DNA of 64,000 bases from Emticicia agri. GTDB lineage: Bacteria > Bacteroidota > Bacteroidia > Cytophagales > Spirosomataceae. A model generated the notes under the pieces. That model was given only the letters and a program-made list of their open reading frames with translations. It was not told the origin of the DNA and ran no database searches. Shown here piece after piece: positions 35,761 to 43,753 of the stretch (position 1 is its first letter; each line of letters begins with the position of its first letter). The DNA is taken from the NCBI RefSeq assembly GCF_004168285.1, contig NZ_SEWF01000005.1:62001-126000 (forward strand), written 5' to 3'. A program made the translations under genes and the position numbers.

Positions 35761-36663
35761 ATGCAACATAAATTTATGCTACAACCCTATAAGGGCATGA
35801 AAACCCGTTATACCTGCCCCCATTGCAGGCAAACCAAAGCATTTACCCGATACATTAATACCGAAACGCAGGAACATCTGGCCGAGTATGTAGGCCGATG
35901 CAACCGTGAGGTAAAATGCGGTTACCATTACACCCCCAAGCAATATTTTCAGGATAATCCTGTGCCGATAAAGCAGGGAATACCTGAGAGACCTGTCAGG
36001 CAAACTCCTCCATCATATATCGACCGGGAGCTTTTCAAAGGCAGTTTGCAAGCATTCGAGACCAACCACCTGATTACGTTTCTTAGCCATGTTTTAGGGC
36101 AATCAACGGCTTATCAGTTGGCAGAAAAATATTTTATCGGTAGCTCCAGACACTGGCCGGGGGCTACGGTATTCTGGCAATTAGACAAAAAACTCAGGAT
36201 AAGGGCAGGTAAGATTATGCTTTATAACCCTACAAACGGCAAACGGGTAAAAGAGCCATTCAGCCATATTACGTGGGTGCATCGGGTATTGAATTTACCT
36301 GATTTTAACCTGCAACAATGTTTTTTTGGCGAACACCTGTTAGCCCAGCCTACCAGGCAGGTAGCCATTGTAGAAAGCGAAAAAACAGCCCTGATAGCCC
36401 ATGCCTACGAACCCAACTTTATATGGCTTGCTTCGGGTAGCCTGAGCAACCTGACACATGAAAAATGTAAGGTATTGCAGGGCAGAAAGGTTTATCTTTT
36501 TCCTGACATCAATGCCACAGACAAATGGCGGTTAAAAGCCGCAGAGCTATCATCAATAACGAGGTTTATCGTATCAGACGAACTGGAAAACATAGCCACC
36601 GACGAAGACCGCCAACAAGGGCTTGATTTAGCAGATTATTTGTTGAGAACAGAGAGGGGATAA
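35761..36663 (+). CDS. DUF6371-like primase-type protein with zinc finger and Toprim-like region
   Basis: 300 residues. The N-terminus holds a zinc finger (YTCPHCRQTKAFTRY with CxxC, then RCNREVKCGYHYTP). The C-terminal half resembles a Toprim fold: VAIVESEKTALIAHAY (acidic strand end with Glu), WLASGSLSNL, and GRKVYLFPDINATDKW (acidic Asp). This order, zinc ribbon then Toprim-like, is that of DnaG-type primases of mobile elements. Together with the upstream ATPase it makes a helicase/primase-like pair. No integrase, mobilisation or partition gene is adjacent, so the element is a relic or domesticated. Confidence 0.78.
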   Translation: MQHKFMLQPYKGMKTRYTCPHCRQTKAFTRYINTETQEHLAEYVGRCNREVKCGYHYTPKQYFQDNPVPIKQGIPERPVRQTPPSYIDRELFKGSLQAFETNHLITFLSHVLGQSTAYQLAEKYFIGSSRHWPGATVFWQLDKKLRIRAGKIMLYNPTNGKRVKEPFSHITWVHRVLNLPDFNLQQCFFGEHLLAQPTRQVAIVESEKTALIAHAYEPNFIWLASGSLSNLTHEKCKVLQGRKVYLFPDINATDKWRLKAAELSSITRFIVSDELENIATDEDRQQGLDLADYLLRTERG

Positions 36664-36665
36664 AC

Positions 36666-36696
36666 AACAAAGCCCTCTTATGCAGAAGGCTTTGTT
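36666..36696. terminator. Bidirectional hairpin between primase-like gene and dnaJ
   Basis: AACAAAGCC (36666-36674) pairs with GGCTTTGTT (36688-36696), and the inner TCT/AGA extends the stem. Confidence 0.75.
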
Positions 36697-36703
36697 ATCG
36701 CTA

Positions 36704-37852
36704 TCAATGAAAAAAGTCTTTCATTCTATCAAAGAAATTTTTATCGTTTTTGGTAGCTCTTGGCTGGAAGTTGGGAGCTTCACGAAGCTTTTCTAAAATT
36801 CCTCTTTCTTCGCTGTTTACAGTGGTTGGCGTGTAGATGTTTACATGCACCAACTGGTCGCCTACGCCATAGCTGTTTATATCTTTCAGGCCTTTACCTT
36901 TCAGGCGCAGTACTTCGCCCGGTTGGGTTCCGGCCTTAATAGTAATTTTCACTTTACCGCCAATGGTTGGTATTTCGGCTTCTTTACCCAATACGGCATC
37001 GGCAAAGTTCAGTTTCAAATCATAAATAATATTGCTACCATCACGTTTCAGTTCGGCGTGTTCTTCTTCCTCTATTACTATCAGCAGGTCTCCGGCTACA
37101 CCGCCACGGGTGGGTACATTACCTTTGCCTGTCATAGACAATTGCATGCCCTCACCTACCCCTGCCGGAATTTTGATAGAGATTAAATCTTCGTTCAGCA
37201 CACGACCTTCGCCAAAACAGGTTTCGCAACGGTCAACAATTACTTTGCCTTCACCCTGACAGGTATGACAGGTGCTGGTAGAAACCATCTGCCCAAGCAT
37301 GGTACTTACTACTTTACGAATCTGCCCGTTACCATTACAGGTAGTACAGGTTTTTAATGAATTACCATTCTTCGACCCATTGCCGCTACAGGTATTACAA
37401 GATACATAGCGTTTTACTTTTATCTTCTTTTCAACACCATTGGCTATTTCTTCTAAGTCCAGCTTTAATTTGATACGCAGGTCTGAGCCTTTGCGTACAG
37501 GTTGGCCGCCACTGCTACGTCTGCCACCTCCACCAAAGAAACTGCCAAACGGGCTGTCGTCGCCAAATACACTGCTGAAAATATCTTCCATGTTCACTCC
37601 GGCACCACCAAAACCACCGGCACCACCCATACCCTGATGACCGAACTGGTCGTAGCGTTGGCGTTTTTCGGCATCTGATAATACTCCGTAGGCTTCAGCT
37701 ATCTCCTTAAACTTTTCTTCCGCCACTTTATCTCCCGGATTTTTATCAGGGTGATACTGGATAGCTAACTTCCGATAGGCTTTTTTCAGCTCGTCTTCCG
37801 TAGCAGTTTTGCTTACCCCTAATACTTCGTAATAATCTTTCTTTTGTGCCAT
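36704..37852 (-). CDS. dnaJ: Chaperone protein DnaJ
   Basis: 382 residues starting [14 protein letters not shown] domain with the HPD motif ([12 protein letters not shown], residues 1-70), a Gly/Phe-rich stretch with [10 protein letters not shown], four zinc-binding CxxCxGxG repeats ([32 protein letters not shown]) and the C-terminal substrate domain. It stimulates DnaK ATPase. The frame runs 39 codons further upstream to a GTG at 37969, but that part is translated from a GC-rich repeat and is rejected; the ATG at 37852 matches the family start. grpE lies upstream on the same strand, so the two probably form an operon. Confidence 0.97.
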   Translation of the reverse strand: MAQKKDYYEVLGVSKTATEDELKKAYRKLAIQYHPDKNPGDKVAEEKFKEIAEAYGVLSDAEKRQRYDQFGHQGMGGAGGFGGAGVNMEDIFSSVFGDDSPFGSFFGGGGRRSSGGQPVRKGSDLRIKLKLDLEEIANGVEKKIKVKRYVSCNTCSGNGSKNGNSLKTCTTCNGNGQIRKVVSTMLGQMVSTSTCHTCQGEGKVIVDRCETCFGEGRVLNEDLISIKIPAGVGEGMQLSMTGKGNVPTRGGVAGDLLIVIEEEEHAELKRDGSNIIYDLKLNFADAVLGKEAEIPTIGGKVKITIKAGTQPGEVLRLKGKGLKDINSYGVGDQLVHVNIYTPTTVNSEERGILEKLREAPNFQPRATKNDKNFFDRMKDFFH

Positions 37853-37909
37853 AATGATTGTGTATAAATGCGGAGAGGGTCTTAAAAGAAAAAAGTGCCA
37901 AGGCTTCGA

Positions 37910-37992
37910 CCCCACACCCCAACCCCTCTCCCCAACTGTGGGGAGAGTGGCTTTTTGCCCCCTTCCCATTGTTGGGGAGGGTTAGGGTGGGG
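37910..37992. repeat. C/G-rich inverted repeat between grpE and dnaJ
   Basis: Left arm 37910-37936 (starts CCCCACACCCCAACCCC) and right arm 37971-37992 (GTTGGGGAGGGTTAGGGTG) are imperfect reverse complements. An inner hairpin CTCTCCCC/GGGGAGAG lies at 37926-37947. This sort of CCCCAACCCC repeat is dispersed in many bacterial genomes. It sits inside the grpE-dnaJ unit and could attenuate dnaJ. Confidence 0.6.
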
Positions 37993-38049
37993 TTTCTTTC
38001 AAATATCTTTGCTCTAAAAACTTTCAAGACACCCCTACTATTAAATATC

Positions 38050-38595
38050 TTAACTACCCACTACCACTTTTGCGTAGCGAATTACCTTATCGTTCAGAAA
38101 ATACCCTTTTTCTACCTCATCTATCACTTTTCCTTTCTTATCTTCTCCGGCGGCAAACTGCGTGATACACTCATGCAATTCTACATCAAAATCAGTATCT
38201 TTCGACTCCATCGGTTTCAAGCCTTTAGCCGCCAGGGTTTTCTGTAATTTATTAAATATCAAAGCAATACCCTCTTTCAGAGGTTCTACTTCGGTTACAC
38301 TTTCAAAAGATTTATTGGCACGTTCAAAATCATCAATCACCGGAATCAATTCTTTTATCAATCCCTCTGAGGCATTCTGAATTGTCTCAATTTTTTCTTT
38401 AGCTGTGCGACGACGGAAATTTTCAAATTCGGCATACAGACGAAGATACTTGTCTTTTGCTTCGGCCAACTGACTTTCTAACTGTGCCTGTGTATCGTCA
38501 GTTTCGGTACTTTCTACTGTTTCTCCTGCCAGATTTTCATTATTTTCTGTTACTTGTTCTTCTTGTATTTCTTGACCTTCTTTATTCTCTGCCAT
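38050..38595 (-). CDS. grpE: Nucleotide exchange factor GrpE
   Basis: 181 residues. A low-complexity acidic N-terminus (residues 1-40, rich in E, Q and N) leads to the long helix (QLESQLAEAKDKYLRLYAEFENFRRRTAKE) and the GrpE beta domain (LKPMESKDTDFDVELHECIT, VEKGYFLNDKVIRYAKVVV). It releases ADP from DnaK. It is the first gene of the grpE-dnaJ unit; 59 bases upstream lies an inverted repeat shared with the groESL control region. Confidence 0.96.
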   Translation of the reverse strand: MAENKEGQEIQEEQVTENNENLAGETVESTETDDTQAQLESQLAEAKDKYLRLYAEFENFRRRTAKEKIETIQNASEGLIKELIPVIDDFERANKSFESVTEVEPLKEGIALIFNKLQKTLAAKGLKPMESKDTDFDVELHECITQFAAGEDKKGKVIDEVEKGYFLNDKVIRYAKVVVGS

Positions 38596-38653
38596 TTTTC
38601 AAACAATTTTGTTTTTGCAAATTTCGGCAATTATTTTGCCAATACGAAATTTA

Positions 38654-38668
38654 CTGACAAGATGGCAG
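38654..38668 (-). promoter_or_regulatory. Inverted repeat CTGNCA-N3-TGTCAG upstream of grpE, candidate heat-shock operator
   Basis: Read on the minus strand: CTGCCA-TCT-TGTCAG, a 15-base inverted repeat with one mismatch, 59 bases from the grpE start codon. The same half-site and the same three-base spacer occur at 9081-9095 ahead of groES. Confidence 0.5.
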
Positions 38669-38761
38669 AATTATATACTTATGTATTGTAGTTTGAAAGA
38701 CACTTTTGACACTAAGATAGATACCTAATAAATATGTTTGATACTTTATTTAAAATAATGA

Positions 38762-38933
38762 GAATAAAATAACAACTAAAATTAAAGTCCTTAAAACATC
38801 ATTTCCTGTTTGAGTACAGTTAAAAATCAAGGAAAAGATTGGATTTAAAGAAGTGTATTAACAGATTTTTAATTGTACGAGTTTAAATGATGCCGGCTTT
38901 TTTGGTTACTTTTTTTCCGGTAAAAAAAGTAAC
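38762..38933 (-). repeat. Dispersed intergenic repeat, copy 2
   Basis: The reverse complement of this stretch aligns along its full length with 13382-13590, in the same block order: TTACTTTTTT/AAAAAAAGTAAC hairpin, GCATCATTTAAACTC, TACAATTAAAAA, CTTGATTTTTAA, AACAGGAAATGATGTTTT, AATTTTAGTTGTTATT. It lacks the 14-base inverted repeats present in copy 1. No coding frame is conserved between the two. Confidence 0.7.
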
Positions 38934-39002
38934 ACCCTCCAACTACGAAAAAACGGGTAAATATTTTTTAAGTATAGGCACAAAATTAATTAACAATATT
39001 TT

Positions 39003-39114
39003 ACCACGGAGTGTCACGGAGTTTTGCACTGAGTATCACGATGTTTAACTCAAAGTCCTCTGTGAAACTCAGTATTCTATACTTAGTGAAACCGGGCGTC
39101 AGTCGCTCTGTGGT
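39003..39114. repeat. MITE-like repeat of CACGGAG/CTCTGTG units
   Basis: ACCACGGAG (39003-39011) and CTCTGTGGT (39106-39114) are terminal inverted repeats with one mismatch. In between, related units occur in both orientations (CACGGAG, CACTGAG, CTCTGTGAAACTC). This kind of ACCACGGAG...CTCTGTGGT repeat is widespread in intergenic DNA of several phyla. With copy 2 of the other repeat it fills most of the 615-base gap upstream of nagA. Confidence 0.55.
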
Positions 39115-39210
39115 TTAAAATCTTAACATAGTAATTAATATTTTCTCTTTACTTATATATAAGCTCATATCATAAGACAGAATTTTCCTAAATTGCCAAA
39201 AAATCTCTTT

Positions 39211-40341
39211 ATGCAGACCGCCATTACCCATGCCACTATTCATACAGGCACACAAATACTTGACAATCATATCATTATCGTTGAAAACGGCCGCATCAAA
39301 GCCATAGAACCCATAGATAATTTCGGGCATGAAAATAAACGTACCATAGATATGGCAGGCAAACACATTGCCGCAGGTTTTATAGATACGCATATCAATG
39401 GCGGTGAAAAATACTATTTTACTCAACATCCTACCGAAGAGACCATACAGGATATTTATGAATCAAGTCTGGCTTTGGGGACTACCCATGTATTGCCTTG
39501 CCTCATTACCTCCCCCTTAGACAATATCCTGAAAGGCATAGAAGCCACCAGAAACTTTATGCAGAAAAACCCTGATTCGGGCGTATTAGGGATGCACTTA
39601 GAAGGGCCTTTTTTAAACTTAGCTAAAAGAGGCGCACACTTAGCCGCTTATGTCAGAAAACCTACCAATAGTGAGTTAGAAGAGATTATTAAATATGGCA
39701 AAGACGTGATAAAAATCATGACCATTGCCGCTGAAAACTTTACCGATGAACAAATAGATTTGCTGTTAGCTAATGGCATCAGGTTATCTTTAGGACACTC
39801 AAACGCTACTTATAAACAGGCACAACACGCCTACCGCAAGGGTATCAGCCTATGTACACACCTCTACAATGCCATGACCCAGATGGGGCACCGTGAGCCG
39901 GGTGTAGTAGGTGCTACTTTCGATAATGCCGATGTCTATGCTCCTATTATTGTAGATGGCTTCCATTGTGATTTTGCAGCGGCTCGCATTGCCTACAAAA
40001 TCAAAAAAGATAAACTGTTTCTGATTTCAGACGCACTTTTTGTGGGTGATAAAGTAACGCATTTTCAATGGGAAGAATTTGATGCTTACCTGAAAGACGG
40101 ACAATACCGCAACTCGGAAGGTAATCTGGCAGGAGCTGCTATCTCGATGGCCGATGGCGTAAGAAACACCGTGCAAAAGGTAGGTATCAGTACCGAAGAA
40201 GCTATTAAAATGGCAACCATTCGTGCTGCAAAAGCTGTAGGTATGGAACAAACCATCGGACAGATTGCCGAAGGTTTTCCGGCTAAATTTGTTGTTTTTG
40301 ATGAAACCCTGAGCCATTTCGAGCCTTTACTTGTTCAATAA
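39211..40341 (+). CDS. nagA: N-acetylglucosamine-6-phosphate deacetylase
   Basis: 376 residues from ATG 39211 (a TTG at 39193 would add six residues). Amidohydrolase landmarks in order: GFIDTHINGG (metal His), LGMHLEGPFLNLAKRGAH (Glu), LSLGHSNATY (His), CTHLYNAMTQMGHREPG (His) and LISDALFVGD (catalytic Asp). It deacetylates GlcNAc-6-P to GlcN-6-P in cell-wall amino-sugar recycling or chitin use. No nagB or transporter gene is next to it. The C-terminus is compact, ending HFEPLLVQ. Confidence 0.94.
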   Translation: MQTAITHATIHTGTQILDNHIIIVENGRIKAIEPIDNFGHENKRTIDMAGKHIAAGFIDTHINGGEKYYFTQHPTEETIQDIYESSLALGTTHVLPCLITSPLDNILKGIEATRNFMQKNPDSGVLGMHLEGPFLNLAKRGAHLAAYVRKPTNSELEEIIKYGKDVIKIMTIAAENFTDEQIDLLLANGIRLSLGHSNATYKQAQHAYRKGISLCTHLYNAMTQMGHREPGVVGATFDNADVYAPIIVDGFHCDFAAARIAYKIKKDKLFLISDALFVGDKVTHFQWEEFDAYLKDGQYRNSEGNLAGAAISMADGVRNTVQKVGISTEEAIKMATIRAAKAVGMEQTIGQIAEGFPAKFVVFDETLSHFEPLLVQ

Positions 40342-40405
40342 TATCCTTATAATCAATATTTTAAATTTCATCATAGAAAAAAGTGCAAATAAATCTTGTA
40401 AAATA

Positions 40406-40419
40406 ATACCGATTGGTAT
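40406..40419. promoter_or_regulatory. TetR-type operator upstream of the tetR gene
   Basis: ATACC-GATT-GGTAT, a perfect 5-bp-arm inverted repeat, 28 bases before the regulator ATG. It matches the site at 41075-41088 in 12 of 14 positions. Confidence 0.65.
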
Positions 40420-40446
40420 AATTTTACATCAATTATTCAGGACGAT

Positions 40447-41034
40447 ATGGGCAAAGCAGCCAGAACAAAAGAATTCATTATTGAAAAAACAGCACCTCTT
40501 TTTAATATAAAAGGATATGCCGGTACTTCATTGAATGACATTACCGATGCTACGGGCTTAACCAAGGGCAGCATCTACGGCAATTTTGCGAATAAAGACG
40601 AAGTAGCTCTGGCCGCTTTTGACTATAACCTGCAATGTGTAGATGACATTATCAGTCAGGAAATCAGGAAACAGACAACCATTCAGCACAAGTTGTTGGT
40701 TTATGCCAATGTCTATGAGAATTTCCTGCAATATCCTTTTCCAATGGGTGGTTGCCCTATTCTGAATACAGCCATTGAAGCAGACGATACACACCCTGCC
40801 TTGAAAGAGAAAGCGGCCAATGCCATCAATAACTGGAAAAACAAACTGATTGCACTGATACAAAAAGGCATTGATGCCGGAGAGTTCAGAGCTGATACGA
40901 ATGCCGAACAAACAGCCCTGACCATGATTGCCATGATAGAAGGAGGAATTATGATTACCAAACTGACCGGAAAACTGAATTACAGAAAAGCAGTGATGCA
41001 ATCGGTTGAAAAAATTATCAGAGATTTAAGTTAG
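40447..41034 (+). CDS. TetR/AcrR-family transcriptional repressor
   Basis: 195 residues. The N-terminal helix-turn-helix is classic (FIIEKTAPLFNIKGYAGTSLNDITDATGLTKGSIYGNFANKDEVALAAF, residues 9-58). The C-terminal ligand domain (PMGGCPILNTAIEADDTHP, EQTALTMIAMIEGGIMITKL) is of the TetR_C_11/16-like type. ATACC-N4-GGTAT operators lie on both sides of the gene, so it probably represses itself and the downstream thioesterase/SDR/DUF2798 genes. Such operons usually respond to lipophilic or toxic small molecules. Confidence 0.92.
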   Translation: MGKAARTKEFIIEKTAPLFNIKGYAGTSLNDITDATGLTKGSIYGNFANKDEVALAAFDYNLQCVDDIISQEIRKQTTIQHKLLVYANVYENFLQYPFPMGGCPILNTAIEADDTHPALKEKAANAINNWKNKLIALIQKGIDAGEFRADTNAEQTALTMIAMIEGGIMITKLTGKLNYRKAVMQSVEKIIRDLS

Positions 41035-41073
41035 CGTATATGATTCAGCAACGCTATTTTTTTTAACAAATAA

Positions 41074-41089
41074 TATACCGAACGGTATA
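41074..41089. promoter_or_regulatory. TetR-type operator upstream of the thioesterase operon
   Basis: TATACCG-AA-CGGTATA, a perfect 7-bp-arm inverted repeat 14 bases before the thioesterase ATG. It matches the operator ahead of the TetR gene. Confidence 0.7.
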
Positions 41090-41103
41090 AAAAATATAAG
41101 ATT

Positions 41104-41598
41104 ATGACTAAGCAAAACAGAGAAAGAACGTTTCAATGGGATAATCCTTTAGAGGGAGCTAAACAAGCCTTGCAGATGTCAGGCTTGGATTATTTGCAAG
41201 CGATGGGCGATGGCAAAATTCCTTTCCCTCCCCTACTCCATACACTTGATTTTAAGCCTACACATCTCGAAAAAGGCAAAGTGATTTTCTCGTTCAAGCC
41301 ACAGGAATTTCATTATAATCCAATAGGCAGTGTGCATGGTGGGGTTATTTCTGCCATTCTCGATTCGGCTATGGGTTGCACTTTACACTCTATACTGGAA
41401 GCAGGCACGGGATACACCACCTTAGAACTAAAAGTAAATTTTCTGAAAGCCATTACTACCCGGATAGACGAGCTTCATGCCGTAGGTAAAATCATTCATG
41501 CGGGTGGACGAACAGCCCTCGTTGAAGCACAATTAATTGACAAAGACAACACGGTGTATGCACATGGCGTAAGCACTTGTCTGATTTTAAAATACTAA
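41104..41598 (+). CDS. PaaI-family hotdog-fold thioesterase
   Basis: 164 residues. The hotdog motif HGGVISAILDSAMGCTLHSIL with the conserved His/Gly/Asp region (residues about 79-98), GTGYTTLELKVNFLKAI, and AGGRTALVEAQLIDKDNTVYAHG. Members hydrolyse acyl-CoA thioesters. It is the first gene after the second TetR operator and is followed 17 bases later by an SDR gene. Confidence 0.88.
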   Translation: MTKQNRERTFQWDNPLEGAKQALQMSGLDYLQAMGDGKIPFPPLLHTLDFKPTHLEKGKVIFSFKPQEFHYNPIGSVHGGVISAILDSAMGCTLHSILEAGTGYTTLELKVNFLKAITTRIDELHAVGKIIHAGGRTALVEAQLIDKDNTVYAHGVSTCLILKY

Positions 41599-41615
41599 TA
41601 AACCAAAGAATCAAA

Positions 41616-42362
41616 ATGAAAACAACACAGAATACCATCCTGATTACAGGAGGAAGTGCCGGAATCGGCTTTGAAATAGCTAAACTTTTTAGCGAGCAAG
41701 ATAACCACGTGATTATTGTGGGCAGAGACGAAGAAAGATTAGCCAAAGCAGCAGCTAAACTGAAAAAAGTAACGCCTCTGGTGGGCGATGTGAGCAAAGA
41801 TGAAGAGGTAGAAACACTTGTAAAAATACTCTACAACGATTTTCCGAATCTGAATGTCGTAATTAATAACGCAGGAAGTGCCTTTCTGAACAATTTATTA
41901 GAAACTGACCGAACTTTTGAAAAAGCTCAGGAAGAAATGCTTACCAACTACCTTTCTGTTATCAGACTAAACGAGAAACTTCTGCCTTTGCTTACTAAAC
42001 AACCAGAAGCCGCCATTGTCAATGTTTCGTCTATTGTAGCTTTTGCACCTAACTTTGTCTTACCTACTTATGGGGCAAGTAAGGCAGCACTTCACTCCTA
42101 TACACAATCGTTAAGATTATCATTGAGCAAAACACCTGTAAAAGTCTTTGAACTGATGCCTCCATTAGTCAATACTGATTTTTCACAGGCAATAGGTGGT
42201 GCAAACGGCATCTCTCCGTTGGTGGTAGCAGAAGACTTGCTGAAAGCATTTGAAAACAATACTTACGAAATTCATGTGGGTCGTACGGCTGAGTTTTACA
42301 AACTCTTCCACCATTCGCCTGACGAAGCATTATTGGCCATGAACCCTGCTTTTCAATCTTAA
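41616..42362 (+). CDS. Short-chain dehydrogenase/reductase (DltE-like SDR)
   Basis: 248 residues from ATG 41616 (upstream in-frame text to 41577 overlaps the previous gene and is rejected). NAD(P)-binding TGGSAGIGFEIA at residues 10-21, NNAGSAF, catalytic Ser in VNVSSIVAF and YGASKAALH (Tyr-x3-Lys). The C-terminal PLVNTDFSQAIGG is typical of the DltE branch. It probably reduces or oxidises a small lipophilic carbonyl or alcohol under TetR control. Confidence 0.92.
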   Translation: MKTTQNTILITGGSAGIGFEIAKLFSEQDNHVIIVGRDEERLAKAAAKLKKVTPLVGDVSKDEEVETLVKILYNDFPNLNVVINNAGSAFLNNLLETDRTFEKAQEEMLTNYLSVIRLNEKLLPLLTKQPEAAIVNVSSIVAFAPNFVLPTYGASKAALHSYTQSLRLSLSKTPVKVFELMPPLVNTDFSQAIGGANGISPLVVAEDLLKAFENNTYEIHVGRTAEFYKLFHHSPDEALLAMNPAFQS

Positions 42363-42372
42363 TGCTACCAAC

Positions 42373-42606
42373 ATGAAACAAAAAATAGCCTTTGCCCTAC
42401 TAATGGGCAGTATTACTACCGGAATTATTTCTTTTACCCTTATTTCAATTAATATAGGTTTTACCCAGAGGTTTCTGAGCATCTGGCTGAGGTCATGGGC
42501 TACCTCTTATGCAGTGGTTATCCCTTGTATTCTGCTTATCGGGCCAAAAGTACAGGCATTTGTCAATAAAATCTTCCCTGAAGAACTATTGGCTGAAAAG
42601 AAATAA
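42373..42606 (+). CDS. DUF2798 small membrane protein
   Basis: 77 residues with two membrane segments (residues 5-27 and 45-63), linked by the hallmark RFLSIWLRSWATSYAVVIPC and ending in PKVQAFVNKIF. The family is of unknown function and often sits beside TetR-regulated genes. It starts 11 bases after the SDR stop and is the last gene of the operon. Confidence 0.85.
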   Translation: MKQKIAFALLMGSITTGIISFTLISINIGFTQRFLSIWLRSWATSYAVVIPCILLIGPKVQAFVNKIFPEELLAEKK

Positions 42607-42630
42607 ACACATCAGAACCATTTCATATTC

Positions 42631-42661
42631 AGCATGGGTAGCGCTTACTCATGCTTTTTTG
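42631..42661 (+). terminator. Rho-independent terminator of the TetR-controlled operon
   Basis: AGCATGGGTA (42631-42640) pairs with TACTCATGCT (42646-42655; one mismatch), followed by TTTTTT. Confidence 0.85.
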
Positions 42662-42727
42662 ATTTAAAAACAGGTATCTGTTTTACTCTTCTATCATCCT
42701 TAGCCCCACATTAAAGTACTGATTTGC

Positions 42728-42758
42728 TTGAAAACTCAATCAGATAGCCTTATCTTTA
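42728..42758 (+). promoter_or_regulatory. Promoter of the sugar isomerase/Ldh2 pair
   Basis: TTG (42728-42730) and TATCTTTA (42751-42758) are separated by 20 bases, close to the Bacteroidota -33/-7 layout, with one mismatch in the -7 element. The ATG follows 43 bases later. Confidence 0.45.
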
Positions 42759-42800
42759 CCACTCTATCATTCAATCAAATTATACTTATAAAGACTACCA

Positions 42801-43751
42801 ATGGAAACAAACGCTATCTCTCGTAGAAACTTACTAAAAAACTCGCTGGCAGTAGGTGCAGGCTTGAGCTTAGGCTTACCTGATGCAATGGCAGGTTCAG
42901 AGAAAAAAGCTGCACATAATTTTAAATTCAGTTTGAATACCAGTACTATCAGAGAACAGAATCTGGGTCTGATGGGAGAAATAGAAACGGCCGCTAAAGC
43001 CGGATATGATGCCATTGAAGTATGGGTAAGCACGGTTGAGAAATATGTACAACAAGGAGGTAAACTGAAAGATGTAAAGAAAAAAGCGGCTGACTTAGGC
43101 ATTACGATTGAAGACGCCATCGGTTTTTCTAAATGGATAGTTGATGATGCCACAGAGCGTGAAAAAGCCCTGGAGCAAAATAAAAGAGAAATGGCTATGC
43201 TGGCCGAAATCGGCTGTAAACGCATAGCAGCCCCACCGTTTGGTGCAACTACAGGCAAAGTACTTGACCTGAAAGCAATTGCCGAAAGATATGGCAAACT
43301 ATTAGAGGTAAGCGACAATTTTGGTGTAATTCCTCAATTAGAGATGTGGGGATTCTCAACTAATCTGCATTTAGTAGGAGAAGTGTTGTTTGCCGCTTCT
43401 GAAAGCGGACACCCTAAAGCCTGTGTATTAACCGATGTATATCATTTACACAAAGGTGGTTCGAGTTTCAATAGCTTAAAAACTGCCAGTGGCTCGTCTA
43501 TTCAGATGTTCCATATGAACGATTATCCGGGAGTACCGCCAAGAGAAACCATTAATGACGGAGACCGTATTTTACCGGGTGATGGTGTTGCCCCTATTAC
43601 CCAGATATTGAAAGAACTGCATCATAAAAATACGCCCATTATCTTGTCGCTGGAGATATTTAACAAAGAGTACTGGAAAATGGATGCTTTAGTAGCAGCT
43701 AAAATGGGGATAGAAAAAATGAAAGCATCTGTAGCTAAAGCTATTGCCTGA
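42801..43751 (+). CDS. Tat-exported sugar phosphate isomerase/epimerase (xylose-isomerase-like TIM barrel)
   Basis: 316 residues. The N-terminus is a twin-arginine signal (SRRNLLKNSLAVGAGLSLG). The TIM-barrel domain has NTSTIREQNLGLMGEIETAAKAGYDAIEVWV at its start, then IPQLEMWGFSTNLH (Glu ligand), HPKACVLTDVYHLHKGG (Asp/His ligands), IQMFHMNDYPG (His) and ILSLEIFNKEYW (Glu). Hydroxypyruvate isomerase-like and inosose-type enzymes share this pattern. It is followed two bases later by an Ldh2-type dehydrogenase, suggesting a two-step conversion of a sugar derivative. Confidence 0.88.
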   Translation: METNAISRRNLLKNSLAVGAGLSLGLPDAMAGSEKKAAHNFKFSLNTSTIREQNLGLMGEIETAAKAGYDAIEVWVSTVEKYVQQGGKLKDVKKKAADLGITIEDAIGFSKWIVDDATEREKALEQNKREMAMLAEIGCKRIAAPPFGATTGKVLDLKAIAERYGKLLEVSDNFGVIPQLEMWGFSTNLHLVGEVLFAASESGHPKACVLTDVYHLHKGGSSFNSLKTASGSSIQMFHMNDYPGVPPRETINDGDRILPGDGVAPITQILKELHHKNTPIILSLEIFNKEYWKMDALVAAKMGIEKMKASVAKAIA

Positions 43752-43753
43752 TT

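Noticed and set aside
34216-36663. Complete integrative element
   Set aside because: No integrase, relaxase, partition gene or flanking direct repeats are visible, so only a replication-like module is claimed.
37853-37969. 39-codon N-terminal extension of dnaJ
   Set aside because: It is read from the GC-rich inverted repeat, starts with GTG, and has no similarity to a J domain; the ATG at 37852 gives the normal DnaJ start.
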